A DNA stretch of 64,000 bases from Ignavibacteria bacterium (GCA_016709315.1 JADJMZ010000003.1:682001-746000), one strand, 5' to 3'. Positions 1 to 9,464 are shown, counted from the stretch's first letter. Program-made: numbers and translations. The notes: generated from the sequence alone by a model not told the origin.

Positions 1-438
1 CACCGAAGAGATGAACCGGTTGCCATTGCTCTTGATCTTTCCGGAAATGTTATAGTAACCGGAATATCCAGCAGGGGAGTGAGTACTGATGATTTTACAA
101 CAGTTAAATATTCACAGACAACAGGAGTTAATCAGATCTCATCTCAAATTCCGAAAGGGTATTCATTATCACAAAATTATCCGAATCCGTTTAATCCGGT
201 TACGAAGATCAATTACGAGTTACGAGTTACGAATTACGTTTCACTGAAAATTTATGATATCAAAGGTAAAGAAATTGAAACGTTTATTAATCGAAAACAG
301 TCTGCAGGAAGTTATGAAATTATTTTTGATGCAGGTAATCTTCCAAGCGGAGTTTACTTCTATAAACTCGTGGTGAGCTCGTCGAACCAGACAGCCGGTG
401 AATTTTCTGAGACGAAGAAAATGAGTTTGATAAAATAA
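1..438 (+). CDS. C-terminal part of an exported SBBP beta-propeller protein with T9SS type A sorting domain (5' end outside window)
   Basis: The frame is open from the first base, so the gene begins upstream; the GTG at 79 is internal. The first 40 codons read as one SBBP-type beta-propeller repeat (AIALDLSGNVIVTG, then TTVKYS), the repeat type found in the next gene. After a short linker the last 95 residues form a Por-secretion type A C-terminal domain: QNYPNPFNP, a beta-sandwich (SLKIYDIKGKEIETF, GSYEIIFDAGNLPSGVYFYKL) and the final MSLIK. By family knowledge this domain directs outer-membrane passage through the T9SS and is then removed or replaced by a surface anchor. Its last 277 bases are almost identical to the end of the gene at 5646-6983. 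Codons at 213-239 consist of the heptanucleotide TTACGAG/TTACGAA that also forms intergenic arrays elsewhere here. Function of the propeller is unknown. Confidence 0.9.
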   Translation, partial: HRRDEPVAIALDLSGNVIVTGISSRGVSTDDFTTVKYSQTTGVNQISSQIPKGYSLSQNYPNPFNPVTKINYELRVTNYVSLKIYDIKGKEIETFINRKQSAGSYEIIFDAGNLPSGVYFYKLVVSSSNQTAGEFSETKKMSLIK

Positions 439-449
439 GTTAATCAATT

Positions 450-478
450 AGAAATTAACAATTAACAATTAGCAATTA
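450..478. repeat. short heptanucleotide repeat (AATTAAC/AATTAGC)
   Basis: About four imperfect seven-base units lie just after the stop codon of the first gene. It is a small member of the heptanucleotide arrays that follow many exported-protein genes in this window. Confidence 0.6.
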
Positions 479-513
479 AAAGAATTATTTAAAAATTATA
501 ATACAAAATCAAA

Positions 514-3500
514 ATGAAAAATTTAAAACTAAGTATATTGATTCTCTTTTCATTAATATTTCTGAAAAATGAAGTGAGTTTTGCGCAGGCGACATTAGAA
601 TGGGCGAAGAGTTATGGAAGCAATCAGCTCAATGCGCAGATTGCTTATGATGCGGTCACTGATACAAACGGAAACATATATGTTACGGGAAATACCGCAC
701 GAGGCAGCGATGTAACAGACATGGTAACAATAAAATACAGCTCTGCAGGTAATTACCTTTGGGGAAAAATTTATGATTTTCCGGGTTATGATTACAGTTC
801 TGAAACAGGCAGGTCAATTGCATTGTACAGAAACGGAGCTAAAACATTTATATACAGTGCGGGAATTATAACTTTCGGTACTTACAATAATATTCTTTTG
901 ATAAAATATGATGAGACTGGAAATCAGAAATGGGTGAAAACATTTTCGTATGCTCCTTATGGATATCTCAATTCAGTTCCAAAAGTCATTAGTGATGCAT
1001 CAGGAAACTGTTATGTGTCGGGAGGAAGCGGAGAGAAACAATATGTCGTAAAGTATGATTCTGCCGGTACATTAATATTTGGCTCTTTAATCCCTTTAAC
1101 TTCCGGAATTACACGTGCAGCTTCTTATGATATGGCATTTGATTCTGCAGGTAATATTTATCTGACCGGGGATTGTGATTCAAGTTCTACAGTTCATTAC
1201 TTCACTTCTAATCTAAATTCATCCGGAGTTTTACAATGGTCAAAGATCTTCAGAGGTTTGGTAAATTATCAGAGCAGCGCTCGTAAAGTAGCAGTCGGAA
1301 GCAGCGGAAGCGTATATGTAACCGGAGAATATCAAAGCGCAACGATGGATTATCTGACAATTAAATACAATCCCGTTACAGGAGATACGATCTGGACAAA
1401 ACGTTTCAATGGCGCATCAGGAGTAACAGATTATGGAAGATTACTGGTTTTGGATGCAAGTGAAAATGTTTATGTAACAGGTGTTACGAATTATAACGGT
1501 AACGGGGATATGGCGACTGTTAAGTATAATTCTTCAGGGATTCAGCAATGGGTAAAAGTCTATTCCGGCTCCGGGGGATATTTAGATGATCCAAAGGATA
1601 TGCTGACTGATCTGAGCGGAAATATATACATAAGCTTTGCCTGTGATTATTCAAACTTCGGTAAATACGGAATTATAAAATATAACTCTAACGGAGATTC
1701 ACTCTGGTCGAGAAAATATGACTTTGTATCTCCTGATTTTGAAACTCCTTATGCAATTACAATGGATAACAGCGGAAATGTAATTTCAACAGGTTCAAGC
1801 GGATACGAAAACGACAGTGATTTCGGAACTATAAAATATAATTCATCCGGTGCATTGCAATGGGCAAGAAAATTTAACGGCTCGCAATTGGTAAATGACG
1901 CAGCAAACGGAATGGTTAAAGATAAGAAAGGAAATGTTTATACCGTCGGCACAACCAGAACAAATTTAGGTGACAATATAACTGTAGTAAAATATAATTC
2001 CGCAGGAGTTCAGAAGTGGGTGCATAACAGAGGCGGCGGCGGAGTTACAGGATACGATGTCAGGGATGAAGGAAAAGCGATTGGAATAGATTCGAGCGGG
2101 AATGTGTATTTTACAGGTACATGGTATTACTGGGCAACAAATAAAAATGACATATGTACAGGCAAGCTTGATTCAAACGGAGCATCACAATGGTTTACAG
2201 TTGAAAACGGTACCGGAACAGATTACGGAGATGACATTGCAAATGATATTGCCGTTGATTCTGCAGGAAATGTTTTTATAACGGGACAAATATCCGGACC
2301 CGGAGGAGATTTAAATTTCATTACAATAAAGTATAATACTCTGGGTGTCAAGCAATGGGCTAGAGGATACGGAGCAATTTCCGGAGGGAAAGATATTGCA
2401 AATGCAATAGCGCTTGATCAGAGCGGAAATGTTTTTATAACAGGGACAAGTGACGGGAGCGGAACAGGAACAAATATTACAACAATAAAATACAGCTCTG
2501 TCGGAGTTCAGCAATGGATTAAAACATATGACGGAAATTCTTCAGGAAATGATTTTGGAAATGACATAGGAATTGACAAAGCCGGAAATATTTATGTTTG
2601 CGGAGGCGAAGGAGCAGCAGATCCGCGAGCAGTATTAATTAAATATTTAAATGATGCAACAGGAACCCAGCACTGGATAAAACTTGAAGACTGGTCTTCT
2701 TCCGGTGCCTTTCCGACTTATTTTAACGCTCTTACATTTGATGCTGCTAAAACTTCTGTCTATCTTACCGGCGTACAGGGAGATTATAGCGGAAGTATAG
2801 TATCATATGCAAAGTATGATACTTCTAATACAGTTTTAGGTTACTACAATTTCAAAATCAGTCCGGATTACGCTTATACGTCAGAAGGTAAGTCCATAGC
2901 AGTCGACGATGGATTTATATACATAGCCGGTAATAAATATACACCAGGTTCAGAGAGTGAAATATTCCTTATGAGATGCCGTAAGAACGGGGGATTTCTG
3001 TGGCAGGAATATTTTAAAGGAAATTCATCAGGACCGGATGGAATAACTTCAAAAAATGGAATTGTTTTAGGTAATGCGAATACACTGTTCATAGCCGGCA
3101 GCAGTTATGATTCAATTACAGGTTCTGGTATTACAACAATAAAATACAGCTATCCGTATTTTTCTCTGGAAACATATCAATTTCTTGAAGGTCCTTTCAC
3201 AGGTACGCCATATCATTATTATGACACGTTCAAAGTATATCTGAGAAATTCAGTATTCCCTTATAATATAGTTGATTCCTCTAAAGCTGTTAATGATGTA
3301 ACCTCTCCTGCTGTTAGCAGCTATGTGCTGCATACATATTTCACAAATATTTCAGAAGGAATAAATTATTACATAGTCCTGAAGCACAGAAACTCAATTG
3401 AAACATGGAGCAGTACAGCACAATCATTTACCGGCGGTACAATGTATTATAACTTCTCAGATAATGCAGGCAGAGCATACGGCAATAATCTTAAGCTGTT

Positions 3501-3720
3501 AACATCAAGTCCTTTTCCTGTTTACGGAATTTACAGCGGTGATGTAAATCAGGACGGGACAATTGATGCATCTGATCTGAGCGATACAGATAATGATGCG
3601 ATTGCCGGCTTAAGCGGTTATGTCCAGACGGATGTTACAGGTGATAATTTTGTGGATGCTGCGGATATGAGCATAGTGGATAATAATGCATTTAATTCAG
3701 TGAGTGTGGTGAGACCGTGA
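514..3720 (+). CDS. exported SBBP beta-propeller protein with C-terminal dockerin-type module
   Basis: A signal peptide (MKNLKLSILILFSLIFLKNE, cleavage near SFAQA) precedes about 15 SBBP-type repeats of some 50 residues (GNxYVTG, then IKYNSxGxxQW) covering residues 27 to 880. Such repeats build beta-propellers. The last 175 residues are the C-terminal module shared by fourteen proteins here: a beta-rich domain (KVYLRNSVFPY, LKHRNSIETWS), then two F-hand calcium loops, DVNQDGTIDASD and DVTGDNFVDAAD, ending in VSVVRP. Dockerin F-hands normally bind calcium and pair with cohesins; no cohesin was recognised, so a role in surface sorting or attachment is inference. It lies 75 bases after the preceding T9SS propeller gene with a repeat between and no clear promoter, so it may be co-transcribed. 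Substrate or partner unknown. Confidence 0.92.
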   Translation: MKNLKLSILILFSLIFLKNEVSFAQATLEWAKSYGSNQLNAQIAYDAVTDTNGNIYVTGNTARGSDVTDMVTIKYSSAGNYLWGKIYDFPGYDYSSETGRSIALYRNGAKTFIYSAGIITFGTYNNILLIKYDETGNQKWVKTFSYAPYGYLNSVPKVISDASGNCYVSGGSGEKQYVVKYDSAGTLIFGSLIPLTSGITRAASYDMAFDSAGNIYLTGDCDSSSTVHYFTSNLNSSGVLQWSKIFRGLVNYQSSARKVAVGSSGSVYVTGEYQSATMDYLTIKYNPVTGDTIWTKRFNGASGVTDYGRLLVLDASENVYVTGVTNYNGNGDMATVKYNSSGIQQWVKVYSGSGGYLDDPKDMLTDLSGNIYISFACDYSNFGKYGIIKYNSNGDSLWSRKYDFVSPDFETPYAITMDNSGNVISTGSSGYENDSDFGTIKYNSSGALQWARKFNGSQLVNDAANGMVKDKKGNVYTVGTTRTNLGDNITVVKYNSAGVQKWVHNRGGGGVTGYDVRDEGKAIGIDSSGNVYFTGTWYYWATNKNDICTGKLDSNGASQWFTVENGTGTDYGDDIANDIAVDSAGNVFITGQISGPGGDLNFITIKYNTLGVKQWARGYGAISGGKDIANAIALDQSGNVFITGTSDGSGTGTNITTIKYSSVGVQQWIKTYDGNSSGNDFGNDIGIDKAGNIYVCGGEGAADPRAVLIKYLNDATGTQHWIKLEDWSSSGAFPTYFNALTFDAAKTSVYLTGVQGDYSGSIVSYAKYDTSNTVLGYYNFKISPDYAYTSEGKSIAVDDGFIYIAGNKYTPGSESEIFLMRCRKNGGFLWQEYFKGNSSGPDGITSKNGIVLGNANTLFIAGSSYDSITGSGITTIKYSYPYFSLETYQFLEGPFTGTPYHYYDTFKVYLRNSVFPYNIVDSSKAVNDVTSPAVSSYVLHTYFTNISEGINYYIVLKHRNSIETWSSTAQSFTGGTMYYNFSDNAGRAYGNNLKLLTSSPFPVYGIYSGDVNQDGTIDASDLSDTDNDAIAGLSGYVQTDVTGDNFVDAADMSIVDNNAFNSVSVVRP

Positions 3721-3792
3721 TCTTGATTTTAGACCTTTGATTTAGGATTTTAGATTTAAAAATAATACATACTACTTTAAATTCGTAATTCG

Positions 3793-3838
3793 ACCGCCTC
3801 GCCGCACCTTAACAATAAGGCAAGAGCGAGGCAGGTAG
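3793..3838. repeat. GC-rich palindromic repeat, REP/MITE-like
   Basis: Imperfect inverted repeat with ACCGCCTCGC on the left and GCGAGGCAGGT on the right, around an AT-rich loop with CTT/AAG. It stands out from the AT-rich surroundings and recurs at 10731-10785, 18844-18866 and 44879-44930. It lies between convergent genes and could double as a terminator. Confidence 0.5.
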
Positions 3839-3889
3839 TTTAAATCCCAATTCTGACATTGAAAATACAGGTCTTCCGGTTTTTAACTT

Positions 3890-5380
3890 TCAGTTTTTCA
3901 ACTCTTCAAGTTTTCTCAAAAACCATTTCTTGTGATCGATATTTTTTTCTGTTATATCTTTGTTTAATTTTTTTGCATTAAAGCCGTCATACTTTGTTCT
4001 GAGTCTGAATAATTCATTGATACCGTCAAAGAATTCTTTTGCTCTTTTCTTCTGAGTATCCCGGAGAATGCTCTCACTAAATTTAGCGTTTCTCAGGAAA
4101 TGTTTGTAAGAATCAAATGAATTAAGAAATGACTCATAGTTGCATTGCTCATAATTTATCATGAGCTGCATTTTTTTCATAACGATCTTAAGCTCGAATT
4201 CATCAAAATTCGCCTTGCTTAATTCCTCAAGCGATCTGTCATAATCACATTTCATAAAAAGCAGCTGAGCATTTGCAAGATATAAAATATCTTTTCTGTC
4301 TTTTTCAGCAATTCTGTCTCCGTATTTTTTAATAAACTCTTCAAACTCTGTTATCTTATTCTCTGAAAAAAACAACTTTGACCAGTAATGAAATATGCCG
4401 CCTGCGAGTTCTTCATTGTTCTGAAGAAAAATATTTCGGGAAAGTTTAAAACTGAATATTTCATACAATTCCTTTTTCTTATCAAAATCAGAGCTGTTAA
4501 CAAAATACAAAGCGTTATCAAGCAGACTGGTCAGATTTCTAAGTGTGGTTGCTGAAATTAACCGGGAATTATTTAATAAATATTTTTTGAAATTTGAGTA
4601 ATCAATGACACTTCCTTTATGGAGCATTGTTTTAAATCCAAGAAAGTAAGCATTTAATATTGAATATTTTATTTCGGAAGTCTCTCTTATATGGGCAAAT
4701 ATTTCCTTATATGTTTTGTCAGAAATACTTGTAAGAATCATTTCGATGGAATTAAGATTAATCGTTTCAGCTTTATCATTAACTTCATAAGCTTTTATAG
4801 TCGAATAAATTGTTACTAAATTCATAAAAATACTGCATATATAGCTTTCGGCTGTACTGATTCTGTCCTGAGCGTTATCAGTCTTCATATCATTAAAATA
4901 ATTTCTCCACATCTTTATCAGATAAACATTTGTCAGATGATAATAGAATTCAGGAACGTCCCTGCTGTACTTTGTTAATGCTTCGTCACTGAATTTATTT
5001 TTCAGGTAATAATCTTTCGTATCAAGTATCCTGTAAAGCTTACGCTGAAAAAGTCCTAAATAAAGATTTGAAAATTCCTGTATTTCGTTTTTTTTATATA
5101 TCTCGTTCGTTACAAATTTTTCTGCAAGTCTGGTGAACTCGTGAATAAGGTTCTTCATTGTCCCGTAATTGTATTCTTTGCCGGGAAAAATCTTCTTCCA
5201 TAATTTTTCTTTATCAATATTTTCATTGTCAAATCCCGGAGCATATCTTCTGATCTCTGTGTATAGTTTTACAGCATTTTTTATTTTATTGAAATACGGG
5301 GATTTGAGAAAATCACTAAACAGATCGAGATCTTCTTTAGAAAAAGTACTTATAATTTCAATTGCAGAACTTTTTTTCAT
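3890..5380 (-). CDS. paralogous cytosolic family protein of unknown function, copy 1
   Basis: 496 residues, no signal peptide or membrane segment, rich in Lys, Glu, Asn and Phe, and predicted mostly helical by eye. It belongs to the family found eight times in this window. The N-terminal hallmark is an S-T-F-S-K-E-D start followed by DLFSDFLKSPYFNK, then LWKKIFPGKEYNYG and MKNLIHEFTRLAEKF (residues 10-90). A less conserved middle leads to a helical-repeat-like region (near 380-440: YLANAQLLFMKC, ELSKANFDEFELK) and a C-terminal KKWFLRKLEELKN. Similar N-termini occur, to my recollection, in hypothetical proteins of other Bacteroidota; no function is known to me. It is head-to-head with the exported propeller gene at 5646 across 265 bases, the arrangement seen for every family copy. 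Confidence 0.88.
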   Translation of the reverse strand: MKKSSAIEIISTFSKEDLDLFSDFLKSPYFNKIKNAVKLYTEIRRYAPGFDNENIDKEKLWKKIFPGKEYNYGTMKNLIHEFTRLAEKFVTNEIYKKNEIQEFSNLYLGLFQRKLYRILDTKDYYLKNKFSDEALTKYSRDVPEFYYHLTNVYLIKMWRNYFNDMKTDNAQDRISTAESYICSIFMNLVTIYSTIKAYEVNDKAETINLNSIEMILTSISDKTYKEIFAHIRETSEIKYSILNAYFLGFKTMLHKGSVIDYSNFKKYLLNNSRLISATTLRNLTSLLDNALYFVNSSDFDKKKELYEIFSFKLSRNIFLQNNEELAGGIFHYWSKLFFSENKITEFEEFIKKYGDRIAEKDRKDILYLANAQLLFMKCDYDRSLEELSKANFDEFELKIVMKKMQLMINYEQCNYESFLNSFDSYKHFLRNAKFSESILRDTQKKRAKEFFDGINELFRLRTKYDGFNAKKLNKDITEKNIDHKKWFLRKLEELKN

Positions 5381-5488
5381 GATAAAATTGTGAAGAAAAT
5401 ATTGTGAAATGTATTGAAAACGGCATAAATTAAGATAAATGATAATAAATTGTAAGTAAATAAAATGTGAAACTCTTTAAAATGTTTC

Positions 5489-5519
5489 TTTGCATTGACA
5501 GTGGATAAGTTATAGTTTG
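5489..5519 (+). promoter_or_regulatory. Bacteroidota-type promoter for the 5646 gene
   Basis: TTTG at 5489-5492 within TTTCTTTGCA, then TATAGTTTG at 5511-5519. This matches the Bacteroidota -33/-7 consensus with a slightly altered -7. It immediately precedes the structured leader at 5523-5603. Confidence 0.6.
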
Positions 5520-5522
5520 CAC

Positions 5523-5603
5523 CAGTTCTTTAAATAACAGTCCGGGAAAATGGTTGCAAGCATTTTTCCCTTAATGGCATAGCCGGTATGCCGGATTGTT
5601 ATT
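5523..5603 (+). ncRNA. candidate three-way-junction leader RNA, copy 1
   Basis: P1 pairs AATAACAGTCC (5533-5543) with GGATTGTTATT (5593-5603). Inside it are P2, a long hairpin from GGGAAAA to TTTTCCC (5544-5570), the linker TTAAT, and P3, GGCATA-gccgg-TATGCC (5576-5592). The same architecture with different P1 and P2 sequences occurs at four other places. It sits between a promoter and the start codon at 5646, so it should be in the 5' untranslated region. I do not recognise it as a known riboswitch class. Confidence 0.65.
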
Positions 5604-5645
5604 TTTTTAATTTTTGTTAAATTAAATTTAAATTAAAGGTGATAA

Positions 5646-6983
5646 ATGAAAAACTTATTCTTAATACTTTTTACAATCATTACATTATCAGTTAGGAACT
5701 CCTATGGCCAGTGGTTTCAGGCCGGGCAGATCCCTCAATCTGAATTCAATTATTCTCCGAATATTTCTGTAGCAGATTCAAATGTTTTATTTGTTGCATC
5801 TAACACTTCAAATATTCAGCCTTACATTTATCGTTCTGTAAATGGAGGACAAAACTGGACTGCTATTCCTACAAATTCATTTACAGGTTTTCTGCATAAT
5901 ATTAGCGCTAAAGATTCTCTTACTTTATTCTGCACAGAAGGAGGAACAAATAATCCAAAGTTAAGGAAAACTACCAATGCAGGACTGACCTGGGTAACAA
6001 TAGATGTTATTAGCGGCACACAGGTTTATTTTGAAGACATTGTGTTTTCAAAATCCAATCCGCAATGCGGAGTTATAATCGCTGATCAGCCCGGCGGATT
6101 GTTTTATCTTTATAAAACAACAAACAGCGGAGACAACTGGAGCAGAACAAGTCATTCTTATTCGGGAAGTTATCCTGCTTTCGGATCAGCATTCATTATA
6201 GATGAAAATTTTTTCGGCTTTTTGATTGACAGGGGAAATAATACTAATAATCCATATCTAACAAGTAATGGCGGAACATCATGGTATAACGGAAATACAA
6301 TTACTCCCGGCAGTTTTGGAGGAATTGCATTTAATGATAATAAAATTAACGGTGTAATGACATCCGGAATATATCTTCCTCTGGTAAAAATATCCTCTGA
6401 CGGTGGAAATAACTGGGCAGACTTAAACACAAACACAACTAATACAGATTACAATACTCCAATATGGATTACAGGGACAAATACTGTTTTTATAAATAGT
6501 GAACTTGGAGTTCAGAGAAGTGATAATAATGGAATCAACTGGACTCAGCAATTTAATTCTGCAGATTCACTAGTTAGATTTGATTATGCAAAAAAAGGAA
6601 ACAATGTTATTTGCTACTCTGTCAGCAATAACGGAAAAATTTTCAAATCCAGGCAAACAGTTACAACCGGCATTCAGAATATATCAACTGAAATTTCATC
6701 AGACTATTCATTATCACAAAATTATCCGAATCCGTTTAATCCGGTTACAAAGATAAATTACGAATTGCGTGTTACGAATTACGTTTCACTGAAAATTTAT
6801 GATATCAAAGGTAAAGAAATTGAAACGTTGATTAATCGAAAACAGACTGCAGGAAGTTATGATATTAACTTTGATGCAGGTAATCTGCCAAGCGGAGTTT
6901 ACTTTTATAAACTCGTGGTGAGCTCGTCGAACCAGACAGCAGGTGAATTTTCTGAGACGAAGAAAATGAGTTTGATAAAATAA
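5646..6983 (+). CDS. exported Asp-box (BNR-type) beta-propeller protein with T9SS type A sorting domain
   Basis: 445 residues. A signal peptide (MKNLFLILFTIITLSVRNSYG) is followed by at least six Asp-box-like repeats (SVNGGQNW, TTNAGLTW, TTNSGDNW, TSNGGTSW, SSDGGNNW, SDNNGINW) up to residue 330, typical of sialidase/sortilin-type propellers, though no sialidase catalytic set is visible. A short linker leads to the type A sorting domain (YPNPFNP near residue 362, final MSLIK). T9SS export to the cell surface is expected from family knowledge. Its last 277 bases nearly match the end of the first gene in the window, implying recent duplication or gene conversion. It has its own promoter and a structured leader, and is divergent from a family gene at 3890-5380. 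Confidence 0.92.
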   Translation: MKNLFLILFTIITLSVRNSYGQWFQAGQIPQSEFNYSPNISVADSNVLFVASNTSNIQPYIYRSVNGGQNWTAIPTNSFTGFLHNISAKDSLTLFCTEGGTNNPKLRKTTNAGLTWVTIDVISGTQVYFEDIVFSKSNPQCGVIIADQPGGLFYLYKTTNSGDNWSRTSHSYSGSYPAFGSAFIIDENFFGFLIDRGNNTNNPYLTSNGGTSWYNGNTITPGSFGGIAFNDNKINGVMTSGIYLPLVKISSDGGNNWADLNTNTTNTDYNTPIWITGTNTVFINSELGVQRSDNNGINWTQQFNSADSLVRFDYAKKGNNVICYSVSNNGKIFKSRQTVTTGIQNISTEISSDYSLSQNYPNPFNPVTKINYELRVTNYVSLKIYDIKGKEIETLINRKQTAGSYDINFDAGNLPSGVYFYKLVVSSSNQTAGEFSETKKMSLIK

Positions 6984-7130
6984 TTTTTGCAATTAACAAT
7001 TCACAATTAGAAATTCATTATAAGAAACTTCCACATCCGTCCAAAACGTTGAAGGGAAGTTTTAAGACAAACCTCTTCAATTGGTTTCCAACTCCTTATA
7101 ATGCAGGGGTAATGGTATGTGCAGTTGTAT

Positions 7131-7223
7131 GACCTCCCCCTGCTCGCCTATGGAACTAGGCGGAGCAAGCCCGCTTTCAGCGGGTTTCCCTCCTTTCAAA
7201 GAAGGGGGATTAAGGGGGTGGTC
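7131..7223. mobile_element. 93-bp palindromic element, MITE-like
   Basis: Near-matching outer inverted repeats (GACCTCCCCC at the left, GGGGGTGGTC at the right) enclose three smaller hairpins: GCTC-CCTA..TAGG-GAGC, CCCGCT-ttc-AGCGGG and CCCTCCTT..AAGGGGG. No coding capacity. The compact nested palindrome in an AT-rich 645-base gap suggests a non-autonomous mobile repeat; a strong transcription terminator is the alternative. Confidence 0.5.
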
Positions 7224-7628
7224 AATATGTTTTGAGAAAAATCTTTAAGTGAGAAAGTTTGGGAAGGATTAAATTTTAAACCTTAGATATTATTGTTATT
7301 AGATGCAAAATTAAAAAGTTATTTACTCATTCCAAAACGTTTTGGGCAGCACTGAGAAACTTCTGAAAAACTTACACCTTTTGTCATTCCAGAGTGCTCC
7401 AGTGGTGTGTACCATCTGTGTCATCCATACATTAAAACTTTTATTCTAATTACAATTCTTTCTGATTAGATCCCATCTAAAAAGCATGCTGGTATGATAT
7501 TAAGGTTTTTCAGAAGTATTTATTAATTTCCCCAAAGGGAAAAAGCGCTGATAATTTAAATCTCAATTCTTTTTACTCTTTGACTCTGATAAATTCATCC
7601 GGATATGTTCATGATAGGTTCAGAATCC
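7224..7628. other. non-coding gap with one long-range inverted repeat
   Basis: No coding signal. A 13-base inverted repeat (ACTTCTGAAAAAC near 7359 and GTTTTTCAGAAGT near 7504) brackets about 155 bases. It could be the ends of a decayed element, but I see no transposase remnant. Confidence 0.3.
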
Positions 7629-9092
7629 TCAGGCAATAAAAGCTATCTGTTTTTCTAATTCGGCTAACTTTTCCAGTATCCATATTTTATTAGTGGCATT
7701 ATTTTTCTGAGTTTCGTCTTTCAGAGTTTGCAGTATAAATTCTTTGTCTTTCTTATGATTTCCGGATTTTAGCTCGGCCATCCTTTGAACCATATTAATA
7801 AAACTGCTGAATATATGTTTTGCAGAATCCGTCACTATTTTATCATTTGAAATGAAATGCTTACAGGAATCTAATAAGGAATCGAGTTCTTCAAAATATC
7901 CTAATTCATAATATATCACAATCTGAAATCTCTTTATGGTAATTTTAACAAACGGGTTTGTACTTTTACATTTCGATAAATTACCAAGCGCTTCATTAAA
8001 ATTTCTTTTTTTAATATTCAATGTTGCGTTTGCCAGCGCAAAGTAAAGCTCCTTTTCAGAGACATGAAGCTTGTTTTTAAAATTCAGAAGAAATCTTTCA
8101 GCCCAGCCGAACTCTCTTAAATTCCCTGCCGTGCTGACAATATTTGCATACATTGAAGAATTTATATACCCATCCTTATCGGAACTGTAAAAACCGTTTT
8201 CAACCATTTTTTTATAAATTGCAAACAATTCTTCCATAAAGCTCGGACTTCCTTTCATCATTTTTATATTACAAAAGTTAACCATAGCTAAATGAATATT
8301 AAATTTCTCTTCATGACTGAACTGCTTAAAATTTTTATTCATTAACTCCTTAAGCCTGCCGAAAGATTCTACATCATTAAGATCCATAATTATCTTCAGT
8401 GTATAATAATAAATTAAAACAAATTCATTCTTCCGGAGAGTAGTGTTTTCAAAAAAATTACAAACTGTTTCCAAAACCGAAGTATCAACCGGCTTATCAT
8501 AAAACTGGCTTTCATGAAGAAAATCATAATTTTTAATAAAAAAATTTACAAGAAAAAATGCAATGAGATACTCATTCATATTTTCAGGATTACAAAAATT
8601 TTTATCTTTTATTCTTGCATTGTTCGAAAAAAGAAAAGCATGTTCCTTAACCTCGGCTAAGTATTTATAGTAGAAATAATTTTGATCAAAAGTAGTCTTA
8701 TCAGTTTCATTCCTGAATGATTTCAGATTTTTTTCATATTGCCGTAACAGACCTTTTTCATTCATCTTCTCGAGCAGATTAATATCCTGTTCGAATATTT
8801 TTGATTCGTAATTCTGAATATGGAGAAATCTTTCAGCGACTTTATTGAGATCAAAAATAAGATTTTTCATTATCCCGTAATTGTATTTCTGTCCGGGAAA
8901 CAATCTGTCCCACACTTTTTCTTTTTCCAAATCTTCATCAGATAATTCGGGAGAATATTTCTTTATCTCAAGAAATAACTTCACAACATTTTCTTTTTTG
9001 TTGAAATATGGCGATCTGACAAAGTCCTCGAACTTTATCAGCTCCTGTTTTGTAAATGTGCGGATGATTTCGAGTAATGAGCTTTTTAACAT
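7629..9092 (-). CDS. paralogous cytosolic family protein of unknown function, copy 2
   Basis: 487 residues, no export signal. The best representative of the family: RTFTKQELIKFEDFVRSPYF, VWDRLFPGQKYNYG and MKNLIFDLNKVAERFL in the first 90 residues. In the second half are GYINSSMYANIVSTAGNLRE, GWAERFLLNFKNKLHVSE, an IKKRNFNEALGNLSK helical-repeat-like stretch, IVIYYELGYFEELDSLLDSC with KHFIS, and a C-terminal NKIWILEKLAELEK. It is closest by eye to copy 5 (37460-38899), which keeps the same motifs in the same order. Head-to-head with the small exported gene at 9465. The repeated helical motifs resemble TPR solenoids, suggesting protein binding, but this is inference. Confidence 0.88.
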   Translation of the reverse strand: MLKSSLLEIIRTFTKQELIKFEDFVRSPYFNKKENVVKLFLEIKKYSPELSDEDLEKEKVWDRLFPGQKYNYGIMKNLIFDLNKVAERFLHIQNYESKIFEQDINLLEKMNEKGLLRQYEKNLKSFRNETDKTTFDQNYFYYKYLAEVKEHAFLFSNNARIKDKNFCNPENMNEYLIAFFLVNFFIKNYDFLHESQFYDKPVDTSVLETVCNFFENTTLRKNEFVLIYYYTLKIIMDLNDVESFGRLKELMNKNFKQFSHEEKFNIHLAMVNFCNIKMMKGSPSFMEELFAIYKKMVENGFYSSDKDGYINSSMYANIVSTAGNLREFGWAERFLLNFKNKLHVSEKELYFALANATLNIKKRNFNEALGNLSKCKSTNPFVKITIKRFQIVIYYELGYFEELDSLLDSCKHFISNDKIVTDSAKHIFSSFINMVQRMAELKSGNHKKDKEFILQTLKDETQKNNATNKIWILEKLAELEKQIAFIA

Positions 9093-9120
9093 AATTTAAA
9101 ATTTGAAGTCAAAGGTCAAA

Positions 9121-9190
9121 CGAAAGACGTGAGACGTGAGACGTGAGACGAAAGACGAAAGACGAAAGACGTGAGACGAAAGACGAAAAA
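9121..9190. repeat. heptanucleotide array GACGTGA/GACGAAA
   Basis: About nine tandem seven-base units directly upstream of the start of the minus-strand family gene. The two unit types are mixed (GTGA and GAAA variants). Confidence 0.85.
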
Positions 9191-9225
9191 TAAGTTCTAA
9201 TTGTTAATTTTTAATTATTAATTGT

Positions 9226-9281
9226 TTAACTGTCAAACTGTCAAACTGCCAAACTGCCAAACTGCCAAACTGCCAAACTGT
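9226..9281. repeat. octanucleotide array CTGCCAAA/CTGTCAAA
   Basis: Six to seven tandem eight-base units, within the divergent intergenic region between a family gene and the 9465 gene. The open frames crossing it are judged to be repeat artefacts. Confidence 0.85.
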
Positions 9282-9393
9282 TTAAAAGCCAAATCTAAGA
9301 AGGTTTTAAAATATTTCATCCAATTCCTGCACAAAATAAGACTTTTTAATAAAAAATGTAAGTACTTAGCTGTGAAACCCGCTAAAAAGTTTC

Positions 9394-9425
9394 TTTGGAA
9401 ACCTGTTATGGTAATTATATTTTTG
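9394..9425 (+). promoter_or_regulatory. Bacteroidota-type promoter for the 9465 gene
   Basis: TTTG (9394-9397) and TATTTTTG (9418-9425) separated by exactly 20 bases, inside TTTCTTTG. A full match to the consensus; no structured leader follows, and an AAAGGAG ribosome-binding sequence precedes the start codon. Confidence 0.75.
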
Positions 9426-9464
9426 TAACAATTAAATGAAAACATTTAAACAAAGGAGAAAAAA

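Noticed and set aside
514..3720. Cellulosome-type dockerins
   Set aside because: The F-hands are dockerin-like, but no cohesin, scaffoldin or glycoside hydrolase accompanies any of the fourteen modules, so a cellulosome is not supported.
5523..5603. Known riboswitch classes (c-di-GMP, cobalamin, SAM, TPP, fluoride, ZTP)
   Set aside because: None of their conserved core sequences is present; only the three-way-junction shape is generic.
5646..6983. Sialidase activity for the Asp-box proteins
   Set aside because: Asp-boxes are structural propeller motifs; the arginine triad and catalytic Tyr/Glu/Asp set were not identified.
9222..9445. Overlapping open frames on both strands across the CTGCCAAA array
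   Set aside because: Produced by the octanucleotide repeat; they cover the promoter of the 9465 gene and have no homologue-like pattern.
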